A program made the position numbers and the translations under genes. The notes beneath the pieces were generated by a model. It ran no database searches and was not told the origin of the DNA. It was given only the letters and a program-made list of their open reading frames with translations. A stretch of 64,000 nucleotides of DNA from Micropterix aruncella (taxonomy: Eukaryota > Arthropoda > Insecta > Lepidoptera > Micropterigidae): NCBI GenBank assembly GCA_944548615.1, contig OX155951.1, positions 38,188,995 to 38,252,994 of the forward strand. Reading direction: 5' to 3'. This document shows positions 1 to 9,835 of the stretch, in pieces. How positions within the stretch are numbered: position 1 is the first letter of the stretch; each line of letters opens with the position of its first letter.

Positions 1-190
1 AGGCATCTGTGTACCAAACGTCCAATCTGTAAGTATAATATTTCGAGATTGAAATATGACTAGTGCGCCCCCTAGTGGACCGATTTCAATCACAACCTTT
101 TCAACTCTTGTCATAACCAAATGACACCTGCATGCCAAATTTCAGCTCAATCGAATAAAGCGTTTGGGCGATGTCCCAGAATCAACCGAT
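1..190 (+). repeat. dispersed repeat, 3' part (RTE/SINE-like), copy 1
   Basis: Closely related to 43090-43270: both share GCATCTGTGTACCAAA, CTAGTG...GGACCGATTT, CTTTTCAACTCTTG and AAATTTCAGCTC. In the other copy the block runs into a (GACA)n tail. The sequence style is that of insect RTE/SINE 3' regions; the family name is not assigned. Confidence 0.5.
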
Positions 191-1100
191 CGACTGCGGC
201 TAACAGAATAAAGCCATAATATGGATCATATATGAGCCACCAGCAGTTGAGGGGTTAACATTTCAACCATCTGCCATAAAACTGAATTTCGAAACTAAAC
301 ATCAACAAAACGTGAAAACATTACTATTTTTGAATTGTTTCATTGTTTTGTTAATAATCGTCTTAAATCGCCTAAATGATTTATGCATTTGCACATACAT
401 TCAGGTATTGATGGGTGTTCGCACGCTAATTTCGATATAAAAGCTCCCGATTATGTTATTGTTTATAATAATTAAAACGGTTAGGGGGGAGGGGGGGGGG
501 GGGGGGGGGGTTAACCCCCTCCTTCCCAGCATAAGGGCTACATCAAATAGTGATTTTCTAACGGTACATATTCCGTAAAAGTTTCGGAACCGCTACCTTT
601 GAGACATGCACTAGAATTGCTTTGTATTATCCACCCGCTTAAGCAATATAAGCACATGCTTACAATGATCTTCCAAATTATCCTACCCAAATCTCTAATT
701 TAGAATTATCTGCCGATAAACTTGTGTTTACGTAATGTCTAGCATGTTAATTCATCGAATTGCTCAGCTTTGGCTTGTCCTGGGCTATGTCCCCGATAAT
801 ATAGGGTGTCTAAAAAGTCTTTTAACATTTGAATCAATTTATTAAAAAGAATCGGGATCAGAATAATAGGAAATGGTATAAATAGATGGATTGATACGAT
901 ATTTATATGTATTTCTTGGATTGTAAAGTTTCATGTATTATACTAGGTGCCGGCGCGCAGTCGTTACGAGGTGTTGTAGATCAGAGGTTGGTCGATGAGT
1001 CAACGCGGGGAGCAGAGGCGAGGCAAGCAGCTGATATCATGTCACACGCAGGCAGTAGTGATCTGCGAAGCCGACCCGGTGCAGGACGATATAAGGAAAA
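191..1100. other. AT-rich stretch with a G-run, no gene seen
   Basis: Contains a 27-bp nearly pure G tract at 484-510 and, at 945-1000, a short block (GTGCCGGCGCGCAGTCGT...AGGTTGGTC) that recurs at 48183-48233 beside another long G tract. No convincing coding sequence. Confidence 0.5.
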
Positions 1101-1433
1101 CTACAGGTGCTAGAAACACTCGTCAATAGGTTCAAAGAAAAGCTTGGCTACCTTCTTGAATTCGCTGTAGGTTTGGTAATAGAAAAATAATATAAAATTG
1201 ACGAAAACCCGTTTTTGTGACAGGCAGTGCTATTACCACCCTTACAAATGATTCTGATGTTATTTATACAGGGTGGCGTAGAGGAAGCGCATGTTTTCTG
1301 AATGGACAGTACTTCGCAAACTGAAGAGTGATGACCTCGCCGCATTGCCAACAGTGAGCCCAAGTAATGCAGTTTTAGCCATGGCAACGTAGACGACAGA
1401 GACAATAGACTGCAATAGACTTCGGCACGTTAT

Positions 1434-1527
1434 GTTCACATGTTACAAAATTTTCTTTTACCTGAACTTCAACGGCGACAAGTTAGCACGCGAGAACTGT
1501 GGTTTCAACAAGACGGTGAAACAGGGC
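1434..1527 (+). pseudogene. mariner/IS630-type transposase fragment (second catalytic Asp region)
   Basis: The frame from 1440 reads MLQNFLLPELQRR then ELWFQQDGET, matching the family's ...ML..F..P.L......WFQQDGAT block that carries the second catalytic Asp. It breaks at about 1528 where a SINE-like copy begins. Upstream remnants are too decayed to extend it. Confidence 0.55.
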
Positions 1528-1936
1528 GGACGGTCTATGAAGGCGGGCAGCCTCGCCCTCTGACTACCAGTTTTGAAAGGATATCTTCGTCTGGAATTAA
1601 CCATCAGGATACTTTCAACCTCCCGACAGGTGACGGGTTCGAAGTCACTTGCGCGACCTCTACCTGCCGTACCTTCAGCGGTGATCCGATTTGAATCTAT
1701 CGCGGACCAAAGACATCTTTTGCCCAGCGAGTGGTTGACGACAGGTCGACATCCACCCACGCTGCTTAGGAGACAGTATATTCCCATAGTCCCCAGACTC
1801 TTTCAGCAATTAGTCAGAGTGCACAACCTATAGGCGCAAACTGTCCAGTAGCGCTGGGATGCAATCCCACCAGGAGAAACCGGTCCACCAGCCTTGAGGC
1901 CTGAGACGCGAGAGTCTTACCCGGCCACACTATACC
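1528..1936 (-). repeat. SINE-like 670-bp family, divergent partial copy (subfamily 2)
   Basis: Parallel to 46740-47205 over most of its length (shared CTACCAGTTT, CTCCCGAC, ATCGCGGACC, GAAACCGGTCCACCAG). On the minus strand it is a diverged relative of the full copies at 2139-2808 and 48655-49320. Open frames inside it are accidental. Confidence 0.65.
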
Positions 1937-2138
1937 CCAGACAGTAGCTTCTCAGAACAAAATTGGAATCAAAGCGAATACGTCACGAGTCGTAAGGGTT
2001 CGGATATGGTCGCCAGATGATCGCTCGAAAGGGTCGCCAGCCTTTACCTGGCCGTAATGCTAAACGTTCGCGTTCGTCGGGACGGACCCCCTGCCCACAT
2101 TCCTCGCACCTTCTTCCCGCATTGCCCTGTAGCTCGGG

Positions 2139-2808
2139 GAGCTAACGGGCCCATGATGTGGTGACCACGATGACCCATGTGTTCAGGGTCGGTCACACTC
2201 ACGGGTCAACACCCATCCGATGGCCTCCACGCATGGGGTGCGAACCAGGGTAGGACACTGGGTCAACCAGTCTCCCCTGGGAATCAAACCTCTGGCGCTC
2301 CTGGACGGTCTGCGCACCGAGCGGCGCAAGCCAATCGATTGTGCTCTCCGACTAACAGTCGGGGGAGTCTGGGAACTGTATTGTTTCCTATAGAGCGGGG
2401 GTGGTTGTGTACCTTATGACGACTGCTCTTGAATTGACCATTGGCCATCCGATCCTGGGTGAACAGCCGGGCAAAGGACGCCTTGGTCCGCGATAGATTC
2501 GGTTTACTCCGTTTCACCGCTGCATAAGGGAGAGGACCGTGCAAGCGACCTCGAACTCGGAACCAATCGAGAGACCGGAGAAATCTGGTCACAATTGGAA
2601 GTAAGGGCGCGAGTGTCTCGAGCCGCCGGGAAGTAATTCCTGGCTATCTCGCAGTAAGGAGTTGGTCTCTTACAGGTTGTGGCGTAGCTAGACGTCGGAT
2701 TTGTAATGTCCAAAGTCTTCTACGCTCACTGCACGGTCGATAGAACGATGAATCGTTAAAACGTCCTGCGGTGACGGGTTCGCCCGTTGTGGTTGACATC
2801 TCAATATA
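2139..2808 (+). mobile_element. SINE-like retroelement, full copy A with 16-bp TSD
   Basis: A 670-bp unit flanked by the direct repeat TGCCCTGTAGCTCGGG (2123-2138 and 2809-2824). It is highly similar along its length to 48655-49320. It starts GAGCTAACGGGCCCATG and ends GGTTGACATCTCAATA. Possible pol III boxes lie near the 5' end: an A-box-like TGRCCACGATG and, about 38 bp on, a B-box-like GGGTCAACACC, both imperfect. No conserved coding frame. The long TSD indicates LINE-machinery retrotransposition; tRNA derivation is inference. Confidence 0.8.
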
Positions 2809-2889
2809 TGCCCTGTAGCTCGGGAGTAAAGCTACTGGTTGATATACTGCGCCCGGGGTAGAACACAGACTCACACTTCCATCTAAACG

Positions 2890-3010
2890 TGGTCTTGATT
2901 TTTCAGGGCCAAAATTGAAATTTTCGTTTTTATCTTGAAAATATAATATAGCGCGTTCACAATACTTGCCTTCTTTGTTAGTTGGTGGGCCGGGAAAGTA
3001 AAATTAGAAA
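2890..3010 (+). repeat. dispersed repeat block related to 43370-43460
   Basis: Shares ATGGCGCGTTC/ATAGCGCGTTC, the TTGGTGGG(A/C)CGGGAA block and flanking text with the repeat at 43.4 kb, where it directly follows the block also found at 1-190. The two halves at the left end may be one old copy split by later insertions. Confidence 0.4.
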
Positions 3011-3690
3011 TACAACACTTGTTGCAACTTTTTCATACTTTATTATTATTGTATTATTTTATTGTAATTGTCATATTAAATAATTATCGAAGTGACTTTG
3101 TAGTTTTAAGAGCCAATACAAATATTTATTATAAATAATGTGAGACTCTTATAAACATCTAGTATCGATTTTCAGAATTATTTTATTCTTAAGCGGCTAT
3201 CGAAAGTATTGTGTATTATCGAAAGTATTGTGTACTATCGAAAATATTGTTTCTAAATAACTATTTATAAGTTTGATGACAATAAACCTTATTTGATTGA
3301 TTTGATTATTCGTAAACAAATTGTTTTTCCTCAATCTAGTAATAACATCGTGCGACGTTCCCGCCCGTGTATACGAAACACGCTTTTCAAAATGTTACAA
3401 GACTTTTGAAACATCCTGTTTTATCGTGATCCGGTGTCACAGACACAGAGGTACGTTCGCATTCCTGCGCGGCGATGTATGGCAGTAATTAAACTATAAC
3501 AACGCCACTAAAGGCGACACTATAAAGGCATCCTTACCACCTCCAATTCCGCCCCATCCCCCACTTAAAATTGTTGGGATAGCTTTGGGGATGCTGTGTC
3601 CCACAAAGCAGACATCGCCTCCCTTTTCAAGTTGGTCCTGCGACCTCAGCTTCGACAATTCCTTACTTGGAGAACATCATTATGACGTCG
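3011..3690. other. AT-rich stretch, no gene seen
   Basis: A short tandem motif (TATCGAAAGTATTGTGTAT, about 3196-3250, 2-3 units) and unassigned sequence. No coding signal. Confidence 0.4.
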
Positions 3691-3699
3691 TAAATCAAA

Positions 3700-3855
3700 T
3701 GAAAAATCGTTTTTAATTCATTTTTACACGACTGCCCAACAAAAAAGGAATTTAATGTATTCAGGGTTCATCTATGTATGCTTTTCGTTTCTTTATTCTA
3801 CCATAACTTCTGAACGCTCGAACCGATTTAGTAATAAATTATGTGGTGTTATAAG
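3700..3855 (+). repeat. dispersed repeat, left half (interrupted by LINE copy 1)
   Basis: Matches 25785-25945 (plus) and 23990-24130 (minus): ACACGACTGC, TTCAGGGTT, TTTATTC(T/C)ACCATAACTT, ACCGATTTA. It continues at 8335, so the repeat is split by the LINE at 3856-8334. TATAAG is repeated at both breakpoints (3850-3855 and 8335-8340). Confidence 0.7.
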
Positions 3856-3986
3856 ATAAGATAAGATAAAGATAAAAAGTATTTATTATAAATAGGATAG
3901 AAAACGAATTTACCGCGTGAAATTTGTAGGACCCGACGTTTCGGTGACGTTGCAGCCGCCGTTGTATAGGGTAAACTGAAGAGCTG

Positions 3987-5288
3987 TCAGTCCGTTGTTT
4001 TGCGGGTAGGCCGCAAACCGCTGCCGCCACTGCGTAGGTTATAACGGTGGTGGGGGGCCGGGCTCGGAGCGCGGGAATTTTTAAAATCCGTCTTGCACAC
4101 AACACTCACTGTATCCTGTTTTACGTCTTTGCGTTCGGCGTTCGGCGGCGGGAACATTTTAAGAAGAGGGTTCCACGTAGAAGAGAGTTTGTAGCCGTCA
4201 TCTCTATTGAAGTTCGGAGTTCTTCTTATTTCAATGGCTTCCCGGATCATGCGAGGAAAGTAGAATTGTTCCTTGGATAGAACAATGGGATTTTGAAACT
4301 GCATCCAGTGGTTACTTCCGCTATCCAATATATGTTCGCAGATCGCCGATTTTTCTCGCTGAACGTTTTTAACAGCTTTGATGTGTTCTGTCAGTCGCGT
4401 GGCTATGGGCCGTTTCGTTTGTCCAACGTAGGCTAGACCGCAGCTGCATTCGACTTTATACACACCCGGGGTTTGCAGTGGTATTACATCCTTTACAGGC
4501 CTCAAAAATCGAGCTATATTTTGGGTCGGTTTGAAGATCGTTTTTATATCGAATCTGTTTAGCATCTTACTTATTCGATCTGTCACGCCCTTGACGTATG
4601 GTAAGAATGCTCTTGATCTGCTCGGTTTTTGAGTTTCGTCCGTATTAGATCGTGTGCGTGTCTCGTGATATTTTCCGTATCCATTTTTCCTAAGGACATC
4701 ATTGACATGTTCCATCTCCTTCGGAAAATGCTCAGTGTCGCATAGATCGCGTGCTCGATTCACGAGCGACGTTTGCACTGAACGTAGATGGTAGGGATGA
4801 TGGTGTGAGCTTGCATGCAAATATCTGTCCGTATGTGTGGGCTTCCGATATACCGTATGTCCGAGAGTATTGTCACTTCTCCTCGTCACTTTGACATCCA
4901 AAAATGGTAAGGAGCCATCCTTCTCTACTTCATAGGTGAAACTGATTTTTGGGTGTATGGAGTTTAGATGACCCAGGAATTCTTTCACCGTTTGAATGTT
5001 GCCTTTCAGGATGCAGAAGGTATCATCCACGTAGCGAAGCCAGAGAATGGGTTTAATTTTGGAGGTTTTTATGGCTAATTCCTCAAAATATTCCATATAT
5101 AATAGGTCACTAACTATCGGCGATACGGGGCATCCCATTGCTACTCCGTCGATTTGTTTGTAATAATCGCCGTTCCATAGAAAGTAGCAGGATGTCAGGC
5201 AATGTTGAAGCATGTCGGCGTAGCTAATAGGGAGGTCCTCAGACCTTAGTTTATCTCTCACCACCGTAAGACACTCCGAAATGGGCAA
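3987..5288 (-). pseudogene. Penelope-like RT/GIY-YIG ORF, 5'-truncated copy
   Basis: A 433-residue open frame. It begins inside the reverse transcriptase (MPISECLTVV), carries GCPVSPIVSDL and the catalytic WLRYVDDTF, the PLE signature YRKPTHTDRYLH, then a C-terminal GIY-YIG endonuclease (GVYKVECSCGLAYVGQTKR, with R..EH helix) and a tail ending in GLRPTRKTTD. Compared with the plus copy it has a 3-nt insertion (SDLLYMEYF) and lacks the N-terminal third, so it cannot act alone. The terminal frame is open, unlike the plus copy. Confidence 0.9.
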
Positions 5289-5338
5289 ATTCGTAAATAA
5301 AGATTCGACGTCAAATTGCTTCGAAAGCCAGTGTCAAA

Positions 5339-7576
5339 TTGCTTCGAAAGTTGATTCAAAACAATCGGTACAAACTCGATAATGTGCAAAAAGAGTTATT
5401 ATTTCTTCATCTAGAATTAAGCAGCGTATTAAGTGGCGAGGATTTTCACAAGTGCGACAGAGTTTCTTTCAGCCAATCGGAACGTACCACGGTGCTATGT
5501 GAGGAGTCGCATAATGCCAAGTTTCTGCGCCTGGCAAACGCAGCCGCGCAGGGCATTCCCGCAAGGAAGTACCGAAATACGCTGTAAGTACTGTCATTAA
5601 TCTTTCGAAAATTGACATTGACCAGCCGACGACAGAAATCCTTAGCGGGGGATTAAATTATGTACCGACACCGAACCGTTTGCCTGTGGAAAGTATTATC
5701 GGTGGCATTGAAGAAGTCATCTCTCGTAACAAGATCCCTGCGCCAGAGGCCGACTTACTGCGACAGGATGTGGCTGTCTTTGTACGCAAGGCCAAGCTCC
5801 CACAGTCGAACACCACAGCCGCCCAGAGAAAAAGCTTAAAATCTCTATGGGATAATAAGGACGTAGTTGTGTTGCGGGCCGATAAAGGCAACGCAACCGT
5901 GATACTCGATACTGTGGACTACGAGCGGAAAATTGGGACGCTCTTAGAAGACGCCAACACTTACGAGAAGGTGAATTACAATCCCACGAGCAGAATTACC
6001 AGGCAAACGAGAGTTTTAATCGATAAATCTGTCACTTCCCTCCCAGAAATAGCTTATCTCACTAAACCACGTAACGTACAGCCACCCAAATTATATGGCT
6101 TACCTAAAATCCATAAGGATAATGCACCATTGAGACCGATTGTGAGCCAAATCGACAGCCCCACATATCCTCTGTCAAAACACTTGGCTGGTGTCCTCCA
6201 ACCGCTTACGGGCAAAACGACGTCTTACGTGAAAGACTCGCGACATTTCGTAAGCATTATTAGAAGCTTAAAACTGGCCGAAGACGAAATAATGGTGAGC
6301 TTTGACGTCGAATCTTTATTTACGAATTTGCCCATTTCGGAGTGTCTTACGGTGGTGAGAGATAAACTAAGGTCTGAGGACCTCCCTATTAGCTACGCCG
6401 ACATGCTTCAACATTGCCTGACATCCTGCTACTTTCTATGGAACGGCGATTATTACAAACAAATCGACGGAGTAGCAATGGGATGCCCCGTATCGCCGAT
6501 AGTTAGTGACCTATATATGGAATATTTTGAGGAATTAGCCATAAAAACCTCCAAAATTAAACCCATTCTCTGGCTTCGCTACGTGGATGATACCTTCTGC
6601 ATCCTGAAAGGCAACATTCAAACGGTGAAAGAATTCCTGGGTCATCTAAACTCCATACACCCAAAAATCAGTTTCACCTATGAAGTAGAGAAGGACGGCT
6701 CCTTACCATTTTTGGATGTCAAAGTGACGAGGAGAAGTGACAATACTCTCGGACATACGGTATATCGGAAGCCCACACATACGGACAGATATTTGCATGC
6801 AAGCTCACACCATCATCCCTACCATCTACGTTCAGTGCAAACGTCGCTCGTGAATCGAGCACGCGATCTATGCGACACTGAGCATTTTCCGAAGGAGATG
6901 GAACATGTCAATGATGTCCTTAGGAAAAATGGATACGGAAAATATCACGAGACACGCACACGATCTAATACGGACGAAACTCAAAAACCGAGCAGATCAA
7001 GAGCATTCTTACCATACGTCAAGGGCGTGACAGATCGAATAAGTAAGATGCTAAACAGATTCGATATAAAAACGATCTTCAAACCGACCCAAAATATAGC
7101 TCGATTTTTGAGGCCTGTAAAGGATGTAATACCACTGCAAACCCCGGGTGTGTATAAAGTCGAATGCAGCTGCGGTCTAGCCTACGTTGGACAAACGAAA
7201 CGGCCCATAGCCACGCGACTGACAGAACACATCAAAGCTGTTAAAAAACGTTCAGCGAGAAAAATCGGCGATCTGCGAACATATATTGGATAGCGGAAGT
7301 AACCACTGGATGCAGTTTCAAAATCCCATTGTTCTATCCAAGGAACAATTCTACTTTCCTCGCATGATCCGGGAAGCCATTGAAATAAGAAGAACTCCGA
7401 ACTTCAATAGAGATGACGGCTACAAACTCTCTTCTACGTGGAACCCTCTTCTTAAAATGTTCCCGCCGCCGAACGCCGAACGCAAAGACGTAAAACAGGA
7501 TACAGTGAGTGTTGTGTGCAAGACGGATTTTAAAAATTCCCGCGCTCCGAGCCCGGCCCCCCCACCACCGTTATAA
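5339..7576 (+). pseudogene. Penelope-like RT/GIY-YIG ORF, near full-length but frameshifted
   Basis: Three overlapping frames: an N-terminal piece 5339-5587, the main RT/endonuclease frame ~5584-7293, and the C-terminal piece 7286-7576. The main piece has GLNYVPTP, LRADKGNATV, YGLPKIHKDNAPLRPIVS (RT motif), the Asp motif SFDVESLFTN, AMGCPVSPIVSD, WLRYVDDTF and the GIY-YIG core. The break at 7243-7248 is a six-A run where other copies have five. The 5' break at ~5584 is a one-base shift; it coincides with CTGTAAGT, which also resembles a splice donor, and some PLEs keep introns. PLEs retrotranspose by RT plus GIY-YIG endonuclease. Confidence 0.9.
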
Positions 7577-8334
7577 CCTACGCAGTGGCGGCAGCGGTTT
7601 GCGGCCTACCCGCAAAACAACGGACTGACAGCTCTTCAGTTTACCCTAGACAACGGCGGCTGCAACGTCACCGAAACGTCGGGTCCTACAAATTTCACGC
7701 GGTAAATTCGTTTTCTATCCTATTTATAATGTCAAACAACCGCGATAGTCTTCGATTTCAAAAAGTATTTATGTCCAATACAACCATACAATTGTGTAGG
7801 AATGACAGTAATTAATCTTAAACTAGTTGCTCAATTTAGCCAAGAGATGATATACAATATATAACTTTAAACTTACCAATTTACAAAAACAAAGACTATA
7901 TGATAACAGTTTACAACAAAACAATTAACGGTAAATAATGTGTTTTAGATTAAATGGGTAGATACGATGCTATGTATTTTCAAAATATTTTAAGAAGTCA
8001 TGAGCATACGTGTTGATTTTAAGCAGATAGACTCGGATAGATCTCTTGAAAATGTGGATGTTTTAATTGCTTTTAATCTTTCGGGCAATTTATTGAAAAG
8101 TTTGAGGACTGAGTATCTACTAGTCGCCTGGAACTTGGCAGTACATGCTACGAACGGTTGGAGATACAGGGTTTTATTCCTGGTGTCATACCGATGTGCT
8201 TCCTCGTGGAATATGGCCGAGCTCTTATTGAAATAGAATACGCAAAGAGCTTCTTGAGCAAAAATCGCATATACGGTCAATATCCCTAGTTTATGGAAGT
8301 GTTCACGACTTGACTGCCGTGGACCAATACCTAC

Positions 8335-8530
8335 TATAAGAATCGTTTTGTCATCCCGAGCGTCATAGGGTACCTTAACTCTCCAAATATCAAATAAATA
8401 GTTGTCTAATTATCCAAATATCCAATTGTTAATAAATTAACATAAATATATCGTGTTTAGTATCAAATGAAAGGTCTGATTGATTGGGTACATTCCGAAA
8501 CAATATAAAAATCTGTATGATAATTACAAA
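8335..8530 (+). repeat. dispersed repeat, right half
   Basis: Continues the repeat interrupted at 3855: TCATCCCGAG(C)GTCATAGGGTACCTTAA, ATCAAATGAAA, TACATTCCGAAA. The inverted copy at 23825-24135 shows both halves contiguous. Confidence 0.7.
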
Positions 8531-9165
8531 CTAAAAATGTGTCATAAAAAAACAAAATAAAAATAATTCATTATTGGTTCACTTTTTGTAACGAAAGTCT
8601 TTTATTGCTGTCTTTTATTTAAATATAAAAACGTCAGTTTATTGCAGTCTTTTATTAAAAAAACGGCAGTTTTTTATTACTTTTAAAATGTTTGCTTCTT
8701 ATATTTGGTGATTGAGCCGTTAAAAACCCACTGGATAACAACTGTGCTAAGAAAGAATAAGAATAATAAGAATCGAGAATATTTGCCAATTATGTAGGAA
8801 TGATAAAGTATATTAAATTAATCCTAAATTTAACAAAGAATAATTATTAGTAATTAGGCAGTAATTTTCTCCAAAATGAAAAAATTAAAGACTATAATAT
8901 AATAGATGACAATAAAAAAATATACATTGAATTACATTGGTAAGTACAATGTTGTTTTCAAATAATTTTAAAATGTCGTTATTTATTTTATTTTATTAAT
9001 TTTAGGAATCTTACAGCTAGGTTATTACAAATTACAAATTGATATGTATATAAGGCCAATTACAAGGTTCCACAAGTAAAAATGTATGAATAGATATATA
9101 AAAGGGGGAGAAAAAAAAGAAAAACAAGTAGACTAAGAAAAAACTAAACAAAATAGAACAAAGGA

Positions 9166-9651
9166 TTAGCCAAAGAAGGCGTCAGCCAGTAACTTCTTGA
9201 GCTGCTGGACTGACATATTAAATAAGTCAATGTCATATTGGGTAGCTACATCATTGAAACTTTGGCTTGCTCTCAATAGATAACTGTTTAGCCTGTAATT
9301 GGTGTTAGCTCTGGGGATAAACAGGGTGCATGGTCTTCTGATCGGATCAGCAGAGACCCTCAACCCAACCTTCTCCAATAAATCCGGGCAGTCAACTGAG
9401 CCATTTGCTATCTTCAATAGGTAGGCGACATCTGCAATATGGCGTCTTGTGGCTAAAGGTAAGAGGTGAAATTTATGACAACGTTTAGTGTAGTCTGGAA
9501 AGAATTTTTTTTCTTTAAATTGTAGGTGTCGTACAAAACGTCTCTGAATTCGCTCAATGCGGGTAATGTAAGTGTTATAGCTGGGGTTCCAGATTTGTGA
9601 TGCATATTCCAAGTGACGTACATATGCACTCAGATGATAAACGCAGAACAA
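9166..9651 (-). pseudogene. LINE ORF2 C-terminal fragment (CR1/Jockey-type)
   Basis: A 161-residue frame with LEYASQIWNPSYNTYITRIE, RIQRRFVRHLQFK, LLPLATRRHIADVAYLLKI and PCTLFIPRANTNYRLNS, the standard post-RT region of insect CR1/Jockey LINEs. Everything 5' of this is absent (5' truncation); the 3' UTR runs to about 9001. It interrupts LINE copy 2. Confidence 0.85.
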
Positions 9652-9835
9652 AACCTAATGTTCTTGATGCTTTGCTGATGACACGATGACACTATGCGCA
9701 TACATGTTGATTTAAAACAGATACTCCTGTATGGATCTCGTGTAAATATCAATGTTTTTATTCGCTTTTAATTTATTAGGCAATTTGTTAAAAAATTTAA
9801 GTCCTATGTAGAGTAGAGACTAGTCGCCTTGAACT

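Larger units (their letters stand above)
3887..7759. mobile_element. composite Penelope-like element: two head-to-head copies, 13-bp TSD
   Basis: Flanked by AAAAAGTATTTAT at 3874-3886 and 7760-7772. The left arm (3887-~5313) is a minus-strand 5'-truncated copy; the right arm (~5327-7759) is a longer plus-strand copy. Both outer ends are the element's 3' terminus. Only the right end carries the extra ~34-bp tail (ATGTCAAACAACCGCGATAG...). At the inner junction the segment GTCAAATTGCTTCGAAAG is present twice (5310-5327, 5333-5350). Inverted, 5'-truncated partners and an asymmetric tail are known PLE traits. Confidence 0.9.
3856..8334 (-). mobile_element. 5'-truncated LINE, copy 1 (interrupted by composite PLE)
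   Basis: The minus-strand LINE 3' portion is at 7773-8334 plus 3856-3886. The coding tail (8280-7990) has HRYDTRNK...LYLQPF and LFNKLPERLK, typical of LINE ORF2 C-termini, then a 3' UTR ending in a (TTATC)n simple-repeat tail (3856-3872), as CR1/L2-type LINEs do. The PLE composite at 3887-7759 sits in the 3' UTR. At least 6 bp of TSD (TATAAG) flank the whole. Confidence 0.75.

Noticed and set aside
2177..2419. 80-residue ORF (MCSGSVTLTGQHPSDG...) also at 48696-48911
   Set aside because: Repeats because the SINE-like element repeats; the frame is not conserved in diverged copies and the opposite strand is equally open.
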